Shown: piece after piece, positions 1 to 10,109 of the stretch
How positions within the stretch are numbered: position 1 is the first letter of the stretch
Layout of the letters: every line of letters starts with the position of its first letter
DNA from: Dactylosporangium vinaceum
Lineage (GTDB): Bacteria; Actinomycetota; Actinomycetes; Mycobacteriales; Micromonosporaceae
Assembly (NCBI RefSeq): GCF_019904175.1
Contig: NZ_CP061913.1
Coordinates: forward strand, 6,138,001 to 6,202,000
Direction of reading: 5' to 3'
DNA: 64,000 nt
Program-made: the position numbers and the translations under genes
The notes under the pieces: generated by a model
Databases searched by the model: none
What the model saw: the letters and a program-made list of their open reading frames with translations, nothing else
What the model was told of the DNA's origin: nothing

Positions 1-1082
1 GCACGATGTCCGACGCCTACGAGTTCGACGTCACCGACGGCGACGTCGTCGAGGCGATCACGGGCGGCCAGAAGCCCCGCATCACCCCGCTGCCGAGCGA
101 GCCGCAGGGCGAGAGCATCGCCTACAGCCGCGACGGCACCACCTTCCTCACCACCTCCGACCAGCCCAAGGCCACCCCAATCCTGAAGTACACCCCCTTC
201 GCCCCGCCGGCGCCCGCCTCGGCCGCGCCGGTGGTCCAGGCGCAGACCCCGAAGACCGCCGGCCGCTCGTTCCTGGACAGCCTTTCGCTGCAGGACATCA
301 AGCGAATCGTCATGGGCGTCGGCGTGTTCGGCATCCTGATGATCGCCGCCGGCGTGTTCGCGGTCGTCCGCTCCCGCCGCCGCCGTCGCTCCCTCCTGGC
401 CCCGGCCGCCGCCCCGATCCCCGCTCCCGGCCCCGCCGGGCCCGCGGAGGACTCCCCGGCCGAGGACTCCCCGGGGCAGGACCCGACGGCCGAAGGGTCC
501 GTGCAGCCGGCGGGCGCGAGCCCGGCCGCACCCGCCGCCCCGGCCGACGACGTGGCCTCCGCCGAGACACAGCGCGTCACCGCCACCGGCACGCCGGCAC
601 CCACCGACGCGCCCGCCGACTCACCGGCCGACGCGGCTTCCGCCGAGACGCAGCAGGTCGCCGGCACCGACGAGACCCAACTCGTCACCGGGGCCACCGA
701 CGAGACCCAACCGGTCGCCGGGACCGACGCGCCGGCGCCCCCGTCGACGGCGAAGGGCGACTCGACGACCCCGGCCGGTGACGACGCGGCGGCCGGAGCG
801 GAGACCACCGTCGCGCCGAAGTCCGTCTCCGCACCCGCGTCCGCGGGTGTGCCGGCCGAGGCGGCCGGGACCGACACGTCCAGGCCGGCGATGACGGTCC
901 CCACGCAGAGCACCGGCGCCGCCCAGAGCACCGGCACCGGCGCCGGCGAGCCGGGCCGATCCCAGTCCGGCCGTGCGGCGAAGGCGGCCCGGGGCACCAA
1001 GGCGGCGAAGTCCACGAAGTCGGCCCGCGCCCCGCGGCGGCCGCGGTCGGGCGGAGGGGCCGACGACGCCGGCCCGTCCTGA
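1..1082 (+). CDS. C-terminal part of a cell-surface protein with one membrane span and a Pro/Ala/Thr-rich tail (5' truncated)
   Basis: The frame is open at the left edge, so the gene probably begins outside the window; the first ATG (base 6) is unlikely to be the true start because the protein opens in the middle of what looks like a secreted beta-propeller or esterase-like fold (an EPQGESIAYS blade-like motif near residue 33). A hydrophobic helix at about residues 100-121 is followed directly by an Arg-rich stop-transfer run. The remaining 230 residues are low-complexity Ala/Pro/Thr/Glu with four ETQ-x-V units between about 180 and 240, and the end is basic. The topology suggests an exported domain anchored near its C terminus with a long cytoplasmic tail. 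Function is unknown; the fold assignment is inference. Confidence 0.6.
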   Translation, partial: TMSDAYEFDVTDGDVVEAITGGQKPRITPLPSEPQGESIAYSRDGTTFLTTSDQPKATPILKYTPFAPPAPASAAPVVQAQTPKTAGRSFLDSLSLQDIKRIVMGVGVFGILMIAAGVFAVVRSRRRRRSLLAPAAAPIPAPGPAGPAEDSPAEDSPGQDPTAEGSVQPAGASPAAPAAPADDVASAETQRVTATGTPAPTDAPADSPADAASAETQQVAGTDETQLVTGATDETQPVAGTDAPAPPSTAKGDSTTPAGDDAAAGAETTVAPKSVSAPASAGVPAEAAGTDTSRPAMTVPTQSTGAAQSTGTGAGEPGRSQSGRAAKAARGTKAAKSTKSARAPRRPRSGGGADDAGPS

Positions 1083-1174
1083 GCGCCGGGCCGCTCGACC
1101 GGCCCGACGCGGCCGGGGTAAGGCACGGCCGGCGTGGCCGCGGTGAGGCGTGGGCGGCCGCGTCGAACAGCGGC

Positions 1175-1208
1175 GAGCCGCGGCCCCGCCGGAGCGGGAC
1201 CGCGGCTC
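1175..1208. terminator. GC-rich hairpin between convergent genes
   Basis: GAGCCGCGG and CCGCGGCTC enclose an inner CCCGC/GCGGG stem with loop CGGA and one C-A mismatch. It lies between the 3' ends of the surface-protein gene and fadB, with no T-tract, as is usual for actinobacterial terminators. It could serve both directions. Confidence 0.6.
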
Positions 1209-1234
1209 GTGGGTACTGACACCGGCCGGGCGGG

Positions 1235-3367
1235 CTACACGAACGTCGAGCCCTCCGCGGCCTTGGCCCGCAGCAGCGCCGGGGGCGTGAAGCGCTCCCC
1301 GTAGCGCTCGGCGAGCTCCTCGGCGCGGGCGATGAACCCGGGCAGGCCGCCCGCGTACTGGTTGATGTACTGCAGGACGCCCCCGGTCCAGGCCGGGAAC
1401 CCGATGCCGAGAATCGACCCGACGTTCGCGTCCGCCACCGAGGTGAGCACGCCCTCGTCCAGGCACTTCACGCTCTCCAGCGCCTCGGCGAACAGCATCC
1501 GCTCCTGCATGTCCATGAACGGCACAGCCACGGCCGGCCCGGACCCGGCCGGAGAGGACGCGGCCGGGCCGGCGAAGTGCGTGCGCAGGCCCGGCCACAG
1601 GCGCGTCCGCTTGCCGTCCTCGTACTCGTAGAAGCCCGCGCCGCCCGACCGGCCGGGGCGGCCGAACTCGTCGACCATCCGGTCGATGAGCGCGTCGGCG
1701 GGGCTCGGCGTCCACGTGCCGCCGCCGGCGACGATGGCCGCCGCCGTCGCGTTGCGGATCTTCTGGGGGAGGGTGAGCGTGAGTTCGTCCATGAGCTGCA
1801 GGACCGGCGCCGGGTATCCGGCCTGGAGGCTGGCCTGCTCGATCGACGGGGCCGGCACGCCCTCGGCGAGCATCCGCAGGCCCTCGAGGGTGAACGTGCC
1901 GATGACCCGGCTGGTGAAGAAGCCGCGGCTGTCGTTGACGACGATGGGCGTCTTCTTCAGCAGCCGTACCACCGCCAGCGCCTTGTCCAGGGCCTCGTCC
2001 GACGTCTCCGCGCCGCGGATGACCTCGACGAGCGGCATCTTGTCGACCGGGGAGAAGAAGTGCAGCCCGACGAAGTCGCCGCGCCGGCGCACCCCCTCGG
2101 CCAGCAGCGAGATGGGCAGCGTCGACGTGTTCGAGCACAGCAGCGCGCCGGGCGCGACGACGTCCTCGATCTCGGCGAACACCTTGTGCTTCAGGCCGGG
2201 GTCCTCGAACACGGCCTCGATGACCAGGTCGGCCCCGGCGAGGTCGGCCACGTCCGCGGTGGGTGTGATCCGGTCCAGCAGCGCCTGGTCGTGGCGGCGG
2301 GTCGCCGCGTACGCCTTGCCCTTCTCCGCCGCCTCGAGCGTGACGTCCTTGAGCAGGACGGGCAGCCCGGCCTTGGCGCACACGTACGCGATGCCGGCGC
2401 CCATCATGCCGGCGCCGAGGACGGCGACCTTGCTGAAGCCGACGTTCGCGGCGCCGCGGGAGTTGGCGGCCTGCATGTCGAAGAAGAACGCCTTGATCAT
2501 GTTTTTGGCGGTCTGGCCGGTGGCGAGCTCGACGAAGTAGCGGCCCTCGATGGCGAACGCGGTGTCCAGGTCGACCTGCGCGCCTTCGACGGCGGCGCAG
2601 AGGATGTTGCGCGGGGCCGGGTACGGGGCGCCCTTGAGCTCCTTGCGCAGGGTCGCCGGAAACGCGGGGAGGTTCGCGGCGAAGGACGGGCTGCTGGGGG
2701 TACCCCCGGGAATTTTGAAGCCCTTGACATCCCACGGCTGGACGGCGCCCGGATGCTCGGCGATCCACTGCCGGGCGGCGGCGATCAGGTCGCCCGCCGG
2801 CGCCACGGCATCGACGAGGCCGACCTGCAGGGCCTTGGCGGGGCGGTGCCGCTGACCCTTGAGCAAAACCTGCATGAGCGCGTCGGCGATCCCGAGCATC
2901 CGCACGGTGCGCACGACGCCGCCGGCGCCGGGCAGCAGGCCGAGGGTGACCTCGGGGAAGCCGATCTCGACGCGGGCGTCGTCGGCGACGATCCGGTGGT
3001 GGCAGGCGAGCGCCAGTTCCAGGCCGCCGCCGAGCGCGGACCCGTTGATCGCGGCGACGACGGGCCGGCCGAGCGTCTCGAGGCGCCGCAGCAGGCCCTT
3101 GAGGTGCGTCGTCGAGGCCGTGACGGCGGCCGCCTGGTCGGGGCCGATGCTCGCGAGCAGGTCCAGGTCGCCGCCGGCGAACCAGGTCTTCTTCGCCGAG
3201 GCCAGGATGACGCCGGTGATGTCGTCGCGCTCGGTGTACAGCCGGTCGATGACGGTGCCGAGCGCCTCGGTGAACGCGGCGTTCATGGTGTTGGCGGACC
3301 GCGCCGGGTCGTCCATGGTCAGCAGGACGACGCCGTCCGCGTCCCGCTCGTAGCGGATGATCTCCAC
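1235..3367 (-). CDS. fadB: fatty-acid oxidation multifunctional protein: enoyl-CoA hydratase / 3-hydroxyacyl-CoA dehydrogenase
   Basis: The 710-residue protein has the full FadB alpha-subunit layout. An N-terminal crotonase domain (about 1-190) keeps both catalytic glutamates, E117 in GGLELAL and E139 in FPEVTLG, the same spacing as E. coli FadB. A linker is followed by an NAD-binding 3-hydroxyacyl-CoA dehydrogenase domain with LGAGMMGAG at about 317-325 and the FFSPVDKMPLVE segment, then the dimerising C-terminal domain. It hydrates enoyl-CoA and oxidises the 3-hydroxy product, feeding the thiolase encoded 14 bp upstream. I chose the GTG at 3367 because a GGGGGA ribosome-binding site precedes it and the protein begins where the family does; the longer open frame upstream is antisense to the thiolase. 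Confidence 0.95.
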   Translation of the reverse strand: MEIIRYERDADGVVLLTMDDPARSANTMNAAFTEALGTVIDRLYTERDDITGVILASAKKTWFAGGDLDLLASIGPDQAAAVTASTTHLKGLLRRLETLGRPVVAAINGSALGGGLELALACHHRIVADDARVEIGFPEVTLGLLPGAGGVVRTVRMLGIADALMQVLLKGQRHRPAKALQVGLVDAVAPAGDLIAAARQWIAEHPGAVQPWDVKGFKIPGGTPSSPSFAANLPAFPATLRKELKGAPYPAPRNILCAAVEGAQVDLDTAFAIEGRYFVELATGQTAKNMIKAFFFDMQAANSRGAANVGFSKVAVLGAGMMGAGIAYVCAKAGLPVLLKDVTLEAAEKGKAYAATRRHDQALLDRITPTADVADLAGADLVIEAVFEDPGLKHKVFAEIEDVVAPGALLCSNTSTLPISLLAEGVRRRGDFVGLHFFSPVDKMPLVEVIRGAETSDEALDKALAVVRLLKKTPIVVNDSRGFFTSRVIGTFTLEGLRMLAEGVPAPSIEQASLQAGYPAPVLQLMDELTLTLPQKIRNATAAAIVAGGGTWTPSPADALIDRMVDEFGRPGRSGGAGFYEYEDGKRTRLWPGLRTHFAGPAASSPAGSGPAVAVPFMDMQERMLFAEALESVKCLDEGVLTSVADANVGSILGIGFPAWTGGVLQYINQYAGGLPGFIARAEELAERYGERFTPPALLRAKAAEGSTFV

Positions 3368-3381
3368 GTCGCTCCCCCGGT

Positions 3382-4593
<1,212 letters not shown>

Positions 4594-4594
4594 C

Positions 4595-4606
4595 TACTCA
4601 AGAGTA
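4595..4606. promoter_or_regulatory. TACTC-AA-GAGTA inverted repeat at the fadA start
   Basis: Perfect 5-bp arms separated by 2 bp, lying directly upstream of the fadA GTG. Its position would let a bound repressor block transcription or translation of fadAB. No regulator gene is adjacent, and a 12-bp palindrome can arise by chance, so this is only a candidate operator. Confidence 0.35.
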
Positions 4607-4655
4607 ACCAGGCGTCGCCCCGCACACCAGACCGCCCCGGGCCCGCCGGCCGGCG

Positions 4656-5465
4656 TCAGCGACCGGCCCGGGCCGCGGTCACCAGCAGGTACTCCCAGTC
4701 CATCGACCCGTCGGCAGCGCGGAACCGGGCGGCGAGCGCATCGAGTGCCGCGTCGAGCTCGGCGGTGCGGGCCGGATCGTCCTGCAGCGCCCGGTACACG
4801 GCGAGCGTCGGGCCGTAGTTGCGCTTGAAGTACTCCCGGAACCCGTCCGCGGCGGCGAACGCCTCGACGCGCAGGCGCTGGGTCCGCACCGTCACGTCTG
4901 TCACCCGATCGCCGAGGAGCGTGCGGACGTGCGCCTCGTCGCCCCACAGCGGCGCCGGCTGCGCACCGGGCGGGGGCGCGGGCGCGAACGGCTTCATCAC
5001 CGCGAACAGCTGCCCGATGAACCCGCCCGGCGTCCAGCTGAGCAGCCCGATCGTCCCGCCCGGGCGGCACACGCGCACCAACTCGTCGGCGGCCACCTGG
5101 TGCGACGGCGCGAACATGACCCCGACGCACGAGAGCACGCAGTCGTACTCCCCGTCGGCGAACGGCAGCGCCTCGGCGTCGGCCTCGGCCCAGGTGAGCT
5201 TGGCGCCCCGCGCGTCGGCGAGGCGTTCGCCGGTCTCGAGCAGGGCCGGTGTGAGGTCACTCGCGGTCACGTCGGCTCCGGTGAGGGCGGCCGGGATGGC
5301 GGCGTTGCCGGTGCCGGCGGCGACGTCGAGGACCCGCTGCCCGGGCCCGATGCCGCACGCCTCGACGAGTAACGGCCCGAGGCTCGGGATGATGTCGGCG
5401 GCGACCGTCGCGTAGTCGCCGGAGGTCCAGATCGCGCGGTGCCTGTCTTTCAGCGGTGTGGTCAT
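4656..5465 (-). CDS. class I SAM-dependent methyltransferase (UbiE-like)
   Basis: 269 residues with a clear SAM-binding core: motif I VLDVAAGTGNAA at about 45-56, an acidic residue ending beta-2 (TASDLT), and the EALPFADGEYDCVLS segment that is characteristic of UbiE/COQ5-like enzymes. A C-terminal cap region completes the usual length. The gene is divergent from an HxlR regulator, and the shared promoter region carries a 21-bp perfect inverted repeat, so it is probably the regulated target. The methyl acceptor cannot be inferred. Confidence 0.85.
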   Translation of the reverse strand: MTTPLKDRHRAIWTSGDYATVAADIIPSLGPLLVEACGIGPGQRVLDVAAGTGNAAIPAALTGADVTASDLTPALLETGERLADARGAKLTWAEADAEALPFADGEYDCVLSCVGVMFAPSHQVAADELVRVCRPGGTIGLLSWTPGGFIGQLFAVMKPFAPAPPPGAQPAPLWGDEAHVRTLLGDRVTDVTVRTQRLRVEAFAAADGFREYFKRNYGPTLAVYRALQDDPARTAELDAALDALAARFRAADGSMDWEYLLVTAARAGR

Positions 5466-5498
5466 GGCAGCACGCTAGGTGGCCGCACGTGTCGGCAA

Positions 5499-5519
5499 CC
5501 AGTACACGATCTGTACTGG
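5499..5519. promoter_or_regulatory. HxlR-type operator, perfect 8-5-8 inverted repeat
   Basis: CCAGTACA and TGTACTGG arms flank the 5-bp spacer CGATC. It lies 34 bp from the methyltransferase ATG and 33 bp from the HxlR ATG, just upstream of the regulator's TACGCT -10 box (5540-5545). The GTAC half-sites match the kind of sites known for HxlR/YodB-family dimers. Autoregulation together with control of the methyltransferase is the natural inference. Confidence 0.75.
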
Positions 5520-5551
5520 AGCCGGCCGGGCGGGCGCCCTACGCTGCCGGT

Positions 5552-6217
5552 ATGGGTGCCGGTTACCACCAGTTCTGCCCGGTCGCGAAGGCCATGGAGC
5601 TGCTCGACGAGCGCTGGACGATGCTCGTGCTGCGTGAGCTCATGGCGGGCAGCGACCGCTTCAACGATCTGCGCCGCGGCCTGCCGCGCATGTCCCCGGC
5701 GCTGCTGTCGAAGCGGCTGCAGCAGCTGACCGGCGCAGGCCTGGTCCGCAGTGAGGACGGCCGCTATGTGCTGACCGAGGCGGGCTTCGAGCTGGCCCCG
5801 ATCGTGAACGCGATTGCGGTCTGGGGTGTGCGCTGGATCGGCGAGCTCGGCGACGCCGACCTGGACCCGAAGCTGCTGCTGTGGGACATGCACCGCCGCG
5901 TCGACCACGAAGCCGTCCCGCCGGGCCGTTCGGTGGTGCACTTCGACTTCACGGACGTGCCGGGCCCGGCACGGTACTGGTGGATGATCATCACCGCCGG
6001 TGCGGCCGACGTCTGCGACGACGACCCGGGCTTCGACGTCACGGTCACCGTCAACGGCACCCTGCGCCGCCTGACCGAGGTCTGGCGCGGCGACGTGAGC
6101 TGGCAACACGCCCAGCGCGACGGCGCGTTGCGGGTCCACGGCCCCGAACACATGCGCCGAGCCCTGCCCGCCTGGTTCACGCCGGCCCCGTACACCACGA
6201 CCGCCCGCCCGGTGTAG
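5552..6217 (+). CDS. HxlR-family transcriptional regulator with C-terminal SCP2-like domain
   Basis: 221 residues. The N-terminal 100 residues are a MarR/HxlR winged helix: the CPVAKAMELLDERWTMLVLREL start, then MSPALLSKRLQQLTGAGLV as recognition helix and the wing. A Cys at residue 9 (FCPVAKA) sits where redox-sensing HxlR proteins often have one. The remainder resembles the SCP2-like sterol-carrier fold that some long actinobacterial HxlR proteins carry, possibly a hydrophobic ligand sensor. I chose ATG 5552 because a TACGCT -10 box lies 6 nt upstream (leaderless); a longer frame to 5456 would put the operator inside the gene. Confidence 0.88.
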   Translation: MGAGYHQFCPVAKAMELLDERWTMLVLRELMAGSDRFNDLRRGLPRMSPALLSKRLQQLTGAGLVRSEDGRYVLTEAGFELAPIVNAIAVWGVRWIGELGDADLDPKLLLWDMHRRVDHEAVPPGRSVVHFDFTDVPGPARYWWMIITAGAADVCDDDPGFDVTVTVNGTLRRLTEVWRGDVSWQHAQRDGALRVHGPEHMRRALPAWFTPAPYTTTARPV

Positions 6218-6225
6218 CCGCCCCG

Positions 6226-7434
6226 TCACGCCGCGACGTGCGCTCGCCGGGCCGGCGCGGGCGAGCGCGGCGGCGGGGGCGGCGGCCGCTCGAACCGGTG
6301 GAACACCGCCACGCACCCGGCCAGCCCGGCGGCGAACACCGGCAGCCACAGCAGGCGAGCCGCCAGCCAGGACGCGCCGTCCGGTACCGTCTGCAGCCCC
6401 ACCATCACCCCCGGCACCAGCAGCGACACGAGCAGCAGCGACGTCTGGTGCCACAGGAAGACCGTCATCGCCGAGCGGTTCACCGCGGTCACCGCCCGCC
6501 ACGGCCGCGCACGGTCCATCGCCCGCCGCAGCGACGGCAGGATCAGCAGCGCCAGCCCGCACTGCCCGATGCCGAACGCGACGGCCGCGAGCGTCGGCGG
6601 GTTCAGGTTGGAGATCCCCTGCCCGGGGACGCCGACCATCGACACCGGATACCCGAGCCGGCCCGTCAGCACCACCGCCGCCCCGAGCCCGCCGGCGAGC
6701 ATCACCCATCCGCTGCGCGCCGACCGGAGCCGGCCCCGCGACCAGGCCGCGCCCAGGCAGTACGGCACCAGCCACCCCGCGCCGAGGTTGATCCACCCGA
6801 TCCATCCGGGTGCCCCGAACGCGAACCGCCCGAGGTCGACGGCGACCACCACCGCGAGCGGCCACCCGGGGTGCAGCCGGCGCACGAGCGGCTGGGCGAG
6901 GGTCAGCGCGGCGTACACGAGCAGGAACCACAGCGGCGACGCGACGAGCTTCAGCACCGTGCGCGACCGCACCGCCGCCGTGAACGCGTCGACGCTGCGC
7001 GACAAGCCCGGGGTGTACTGCCACAGGACCGCCCCGATCAGCAGCGCGCTCCACGCGGCGACCAGCACCAGCACGGGCCGGAACAGCCGGTGCAGCCGCG
7101 CCGACAACCAGGCCCGCCGACCGCCCGCCGCCGCGCCGCCGCCCGAACCGGCACCACCTCCCCGCCCGCGGGCCGTCACGGCCCCGCCGACGAAGAAGAA
7201 CAGTGCCAGGGTCTGGAACACCCACGACGCGGGCGCGAGCCCCGGGGCGGCCCGCAGCGGGCTTGCCACATGCGCCGGTCCCCCGTCCACGACCAGTGCA
7301 GTGACCAGCCAGTGCCCCAGCACCACCCCGAGGATCGCCACCACCCGCAGCGCGTCGATCCCCCGATCCCGCCCGGGCGCCGCGACGGGGCCGGGCACCG
7401 GCGAGCCGGCGGTCCGGCCCCGTTCGGTTCGCAT
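6226..7434 (-). CDS. membrane acyltransferase, acyltransferase-3 family
   Basis: 402 residues with about ten hydrophobic segments. The family signature lies at the N terminus: RGIDALRVVAILGVVLGHW, with the catalytic His in the first membrane helix. A second conserved patch (GWIGWINLGAGWLVPYCLG) follows mid-protein. Such enzymes O-acylate sugars or lipids at the membrane; the substrate is unknown. Start ATG 7434 is chosen over GTG 7473 because a TACCGT -10 box lies exactly 6 nt before it and neither start has a ribosome-binding site. The 3' end is 8 bp from that of the HxlR gene (convergent). The C terminus is Pro/Arg-rich. Confidence 0.82.
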   Translation of the reverse strand: MRTERGRTAGSPVPGPVAAPGRDRGIDALRVVAILGVVLGHWLVTALVVDGGPAHVASPLRAAPGLAPASWVFQTLALFFFVGGAVTARGRGGGAGSGGGAAAGGRRAWLSARLHRLFRPVLVLVAAWSALLIGAVLWQYTPGLSRSVDAFTAAVRSRTVLKLVASPLWFLLVYAALTLAQPLVRRLHPGWPLAVVVAVDLGRFAFGAPGWIGWINLGAGWLVPYCLGAAWSRGRLRSARSGWVMLAGGLGAAVVLTGRLGYPVSMVGVPGQGISNLNPPTLAAVAFGIGQCGLALLILPSLRRAMDRARPWRAVTAVNRSAMTVFLWHQTSLLLVSLLVPGVMVGLQTVPDGASWLAARLLWLPVFAAGLAGCVAVFHRFERPPPPPPRSPAPARRAHVAA

Positions 7435-7498
7435 GGACGCACGGTAGGGAGCGGCCGCCGCCCGCCGCGTCACTCCGCGGAACCATCTGCGGGTAGCT

Positions 7499-7527
7499 CT
7501 CCGGTACTACGGCCGCTCCGGTATTAC
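7499..7527 (+). repeat. Two direct repeats CTCCGGTA(C/T)TAC in the divergent promoter region
   Basis: Copies at 7499-7510 and 7516-7527 differ by one base and are 17 bp apart, ending 8 bp before the reductase ATG (7536). The second copy includes a possible -10 box (TATTAC). They may be regulator half-sites; this is a weak candidate. Confidence 0.35.
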
Positions 7528-7535
7528 TGATCCCC

Positions 7536-8396
7536 ATGGCGCGAATCCTCATCACCGGCGCGACGGGCTCTCTCGGGCGGCGGGTGGCGACGCTCGCGGT
7601 CGCCGCCGGCCACACGGTGCTCGGCACCCACGTACGGCCCTGGATCGAGGCGGTCGATCGTGGCCGTGGTGTCACGGAGGGCAAGGCCGACGCGGTGATC
7701 AGCCCGGTCCGGGTCGACATCCGCGACCGCGATGCGGTGCGTGACGTCGTCGACGCGGTCCGGCCGGACCTGGTCATCCACACCGCGGCGGGCCGCGACC
7801 GCAACGACTGGGCGGCCAACGCCGACGGCGCCGCGAACGTGGCCCTGGCCTGCGACGAGCGGGTGCGCCTGGTGCACGTCTCCAGCGATGCGGTCTTCTC
7901 CGGCCGGGCCGGCCGCGAGTACACGGAGGACGACCACCCCGACCCGATCTACCCGTACGGCGCGGCGAAGGCGGCGGCCGAGACGGCGGTGCGGGCGATC
8001 GCGCCCGGCGCGGTGGTCGTGCGCACGTCGCTGATCATGGCCGACGGTGGCAGTGGCCACGAGCAGCTCACCTACGACCTGCTCGCCGGGCGGGTCGACG
8101 GGGCGCTGTTCACCGACGAGATCCGCAAGCCGATCCACGTCGACGACCTCGCCGACGCGCTGCTGGAGCTCGGCGGCGGCGACGTCAGCGGGGTCGTGCA
8201 CGTGGCCGGGCCGGACGCGGTGAGCCGCTACGACCTCGGCGTCCTGGTCGCCCGGCGCGACGGTCTCGACCCGGGGCCGCTGCGCGCCGCGACCGGCTCG
8301 GGCCGCCCCGGTGACGTCCGGCTCGGCATCGGGCCGGCAACGGGGCTGCTGCGGACGCGGCTGCGTGGCGCCTACGAGTTCATGCGCGCGGGGTGA
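7536..8396 (+). CDS. NAD(P)-dependent sugar reductase/epimerase, RmlD-like extended SDR
   Basis: 286 residues. An N-terminal Rossmann motif GATGSLGRRV (8-17) is followed by DIRDRDAV and a YPYGAAKAAAE segment carrying the YxxxK catalytic pair, with the preceding VHVSSDAVFSG strand typical of dTDP-4-dehydrorhamnose reductases. The family reduces or epimerises nucleotide sugars; no other rhamnose genes are nearby, so the role is uncertain. The ATG has no strong ribosome-binding site. It is divergent from the acyltransferase, and both could act on a surface glycan, which is speculation from proximity only. Confidence 0.82.
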   Translation: MARILITGATGSLGRRVATLAVAAGHTVLGTHVRPWIEAVDRGRGVTEGKADAVISPVRVDIRDRDAVRDVVDAVRPDLVIHTAAGRDRNDWAANADGAANVALACDERVRLVHVSSDAVFSGRAGREYTEDDHPDPIYPYGAAKAAAETAVRAIAPGAVVVRTSLIMADGGSGHEQLTYDLLAGRVDGALFTDEIRKPIHVDDLADALLELGGGDVSGVVHVAGPDAVSRYDLGVLVARRDGLDPGPLRAATGSGRPGDVRLGIGPATGLLRTRLRGAYEFMRAG

Positions 8397-8419
8397 CCGC
8401 CCGATTAGGGTGATCTTCC

Positions 8420-10060
8420 GTGAACGGTGTGCAGCTGCTGCTGATCATTTTCGGTGGCATCGCGGTGTCGGTCGTCGCGCACCGCCGCGGGGTGCAGCCC
8501 GGCCTCATCGTCGTCGTCCTGGCCGCGGGCGCGTCGTTCCTGCCCGGCGTGCCACGCCTGGAGCTGGACAGTGAGCTCATCCTCGCCGTCGTCGTGCCCC
8601 CGCTGCTGTACTCCGCGACCCGGGCGGCGTCGTTCTCCGGGTTCTCGCAGAACCTGCGGCCGATCCTGACGCTCGGCGTGACGCTGGTGGTGCTGACCAC
8701 CGGCGTCGCCGGCCTCGTCGGCAGCTGGCTGATGCCGGCGATCGGGCTGCCGGCGGCGCTGCTGCTGGGGGCGGTCCTGGCGCCGCCGGACACGATCACC
8801 ACCGTCTCCCACGGCGACGAACTCGGGATACCCCGCCGGGTGACGGCGATCCTGACCGGCGAGAGCCTGGTCAACGACGCCACCGCGCTGACGCTGTTCG
8901 GGATCGCGGCGGCCGCGGCCGGGGCCGAGGAGACACTGTTCGACAACCCGTTCGGCCTGTTCGCGTACACCGCCGCCGCCGGGGTCCTGATCGGGATGGT
9001 GTTCGCGGGCGTCGCGCTGCTGCTGCGGCCGCGGCTGCACACGCCGGTGCTGGAGACGTCCCTGGCGCTGCTGCTGCCGTTCACCGCGTACCTGAGCGCC
9101 GAGCAGGTCCACGCCTCGGGCATCCTCGCGGTCGTCGCCTGCGCCTACCTGTTCAGCATCAACACGACCCTCGACCCGAAGTTCCAGTATCCGAGCGCCT
9201 ACCGCACCCGCCTGCAGGAGGACGCGGTGTGGCCGGTCCTCGACTTCCTGCTCGAGACGTTCGTCTTCGCCTACATCGGCCTGCAGCTGCGGTTCGTCAT
9301 CGCCGACCTGCGGCACGCGAGCGCCGAACCGGGCCTGGCCGTCACACTGCTGGCGGCGGGGGTACTGCTGGTCACGGTGATCCTGTTCCGCCTGCTCGCG
9401 GTCTGGATGATCTTCTCGTGGTGGGACCTGCGCCGCCGCGCCCTCGAACGGCGCATCCGCGACGACCCGGCGTTGCGCGCGCGGATGCGGCAACGGGCCG
9501 CGGACCGCCTCGCCCGCCGCCGGCGCCGCCGGGCCCGCGCCTACGGTGAGTGGCAGGCGTCGGGCGAGTGGCAGGCGGCCGGTGAGTGGCAGGGCCCGCT
9601 CGGCGCGCCGACCCCGCGCGAGTCGCTGATCGTCGGCTGGACCGGCATGCGCGGCATCCTCACCCTGGCCGCCGCGGCCGCGATCCCGCCCACGCTGCAC
9701 AGCGGCGAGCAGTTCCCCGGCCGCGACGCGATCCAGGCGATCGCCCTGTTCGTCACCCTCGGGACGCTGCTGATCCAGGGCACCACCATCAGTCCCCTGG
9801 TCCGCCGCCTGAAGATCGACACGCACCGTGAACGCGAACGGGCGACGCAGCTGCTGGAGCGCGGCCGCCGGATCGCCACCGCCGCGATCAGCCACGACGG
9901 CCCGCCGACCCCGGCGGGCTTCGACGCCCAGCGCACCGCCGTCGTCACCGCCGTGCTGCGCGGCGACCTCGACGACGACACGGCCCGCATCCTGGTCCAC
10001 GACATCGACCTGCGCCAGGCCGCCGAAACGCACCTGGCCCGAGAGGAACACACCGGATAG
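8420..10060 (+). CDS. Na+/H+ antiporter, CPA1 family
   Basis: 546 residues, twelve or so predicted membrane helices. The CPA1 hallmarks are present: a PP-D motif (LAPPDTITTV), the TGESLVNDATAL segment with the ion-binding Asn-Asp, and a membrane GWTGMRGILTLAAA helix near 410. A long cytoplasmic insertion of Arg-rich sequence around 340-400 contains three tandem GEWQ(A/G) units encoded at about 9546-9592. A soluble C-terminal tail follows. It exchanges cytoplasmic sodium (or potassium) for protons. The GTG at 8420 is assigned from family alignment; a TAGGGT box lies 8 nt upstream. Confidence 0.88.
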   Translation: MNGVQLLLIIFGGIAVSVVAHRRGVQPGLIVVVLAAGASFLPGVPRLELDSELILAVVVPPLLYSATRAASFSGFSQNLRPILTLGVTLVVLTTGVAGLVGSWLMPAIGLPAALLLGAVLAPPDTITTVSHGDELGIPRRVTAILTGESLVNDATALTLFGIAAAAAGAEETLFDNPFGLFAYTAAAGVLIGMVFAGVALLLRPRLHTPVLETSLALLLPFTAYLSAEQVHASGILAVVACAYLFSINTTLDPKFQYPSAYRTRLQEDAVWPVLDFLLETFVFAYIGLQLRFVIADLRHASAEPGLAVTLLAAGVLLVTVILFRLLAVWMIFSWWDLRRRALERRIRDDPALRARMRQRAADRLARRRRRRARAYGEWQASGEWQAAGEWQGPLGAPTPRESLIVGWTGMRGILTLAAAAAIPPTLHSGEQFPGRDAIQAIALFVTLGTLLIQGTTISPLVRRLKIDTHRERERATQLLERGRRIATAAISHDGPPTPAGFDAQRTAVVTAVLRGDLDDDTARILVHDIDLRQAAETHLAREEHTG

Positions 10061-10109
10061 CCGCAAAACCACCTGGACATCCGGCGCCGCCGCTGCCACG
10101 GTCACCGGC

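Noticed and set aside
9828..10109. Extended N terminus of the methyltransferase at 10110
   Set aside because: The upstream part is the +1 frame of the antiporter gene; the SAM-binding domain begins after ATG 10110.
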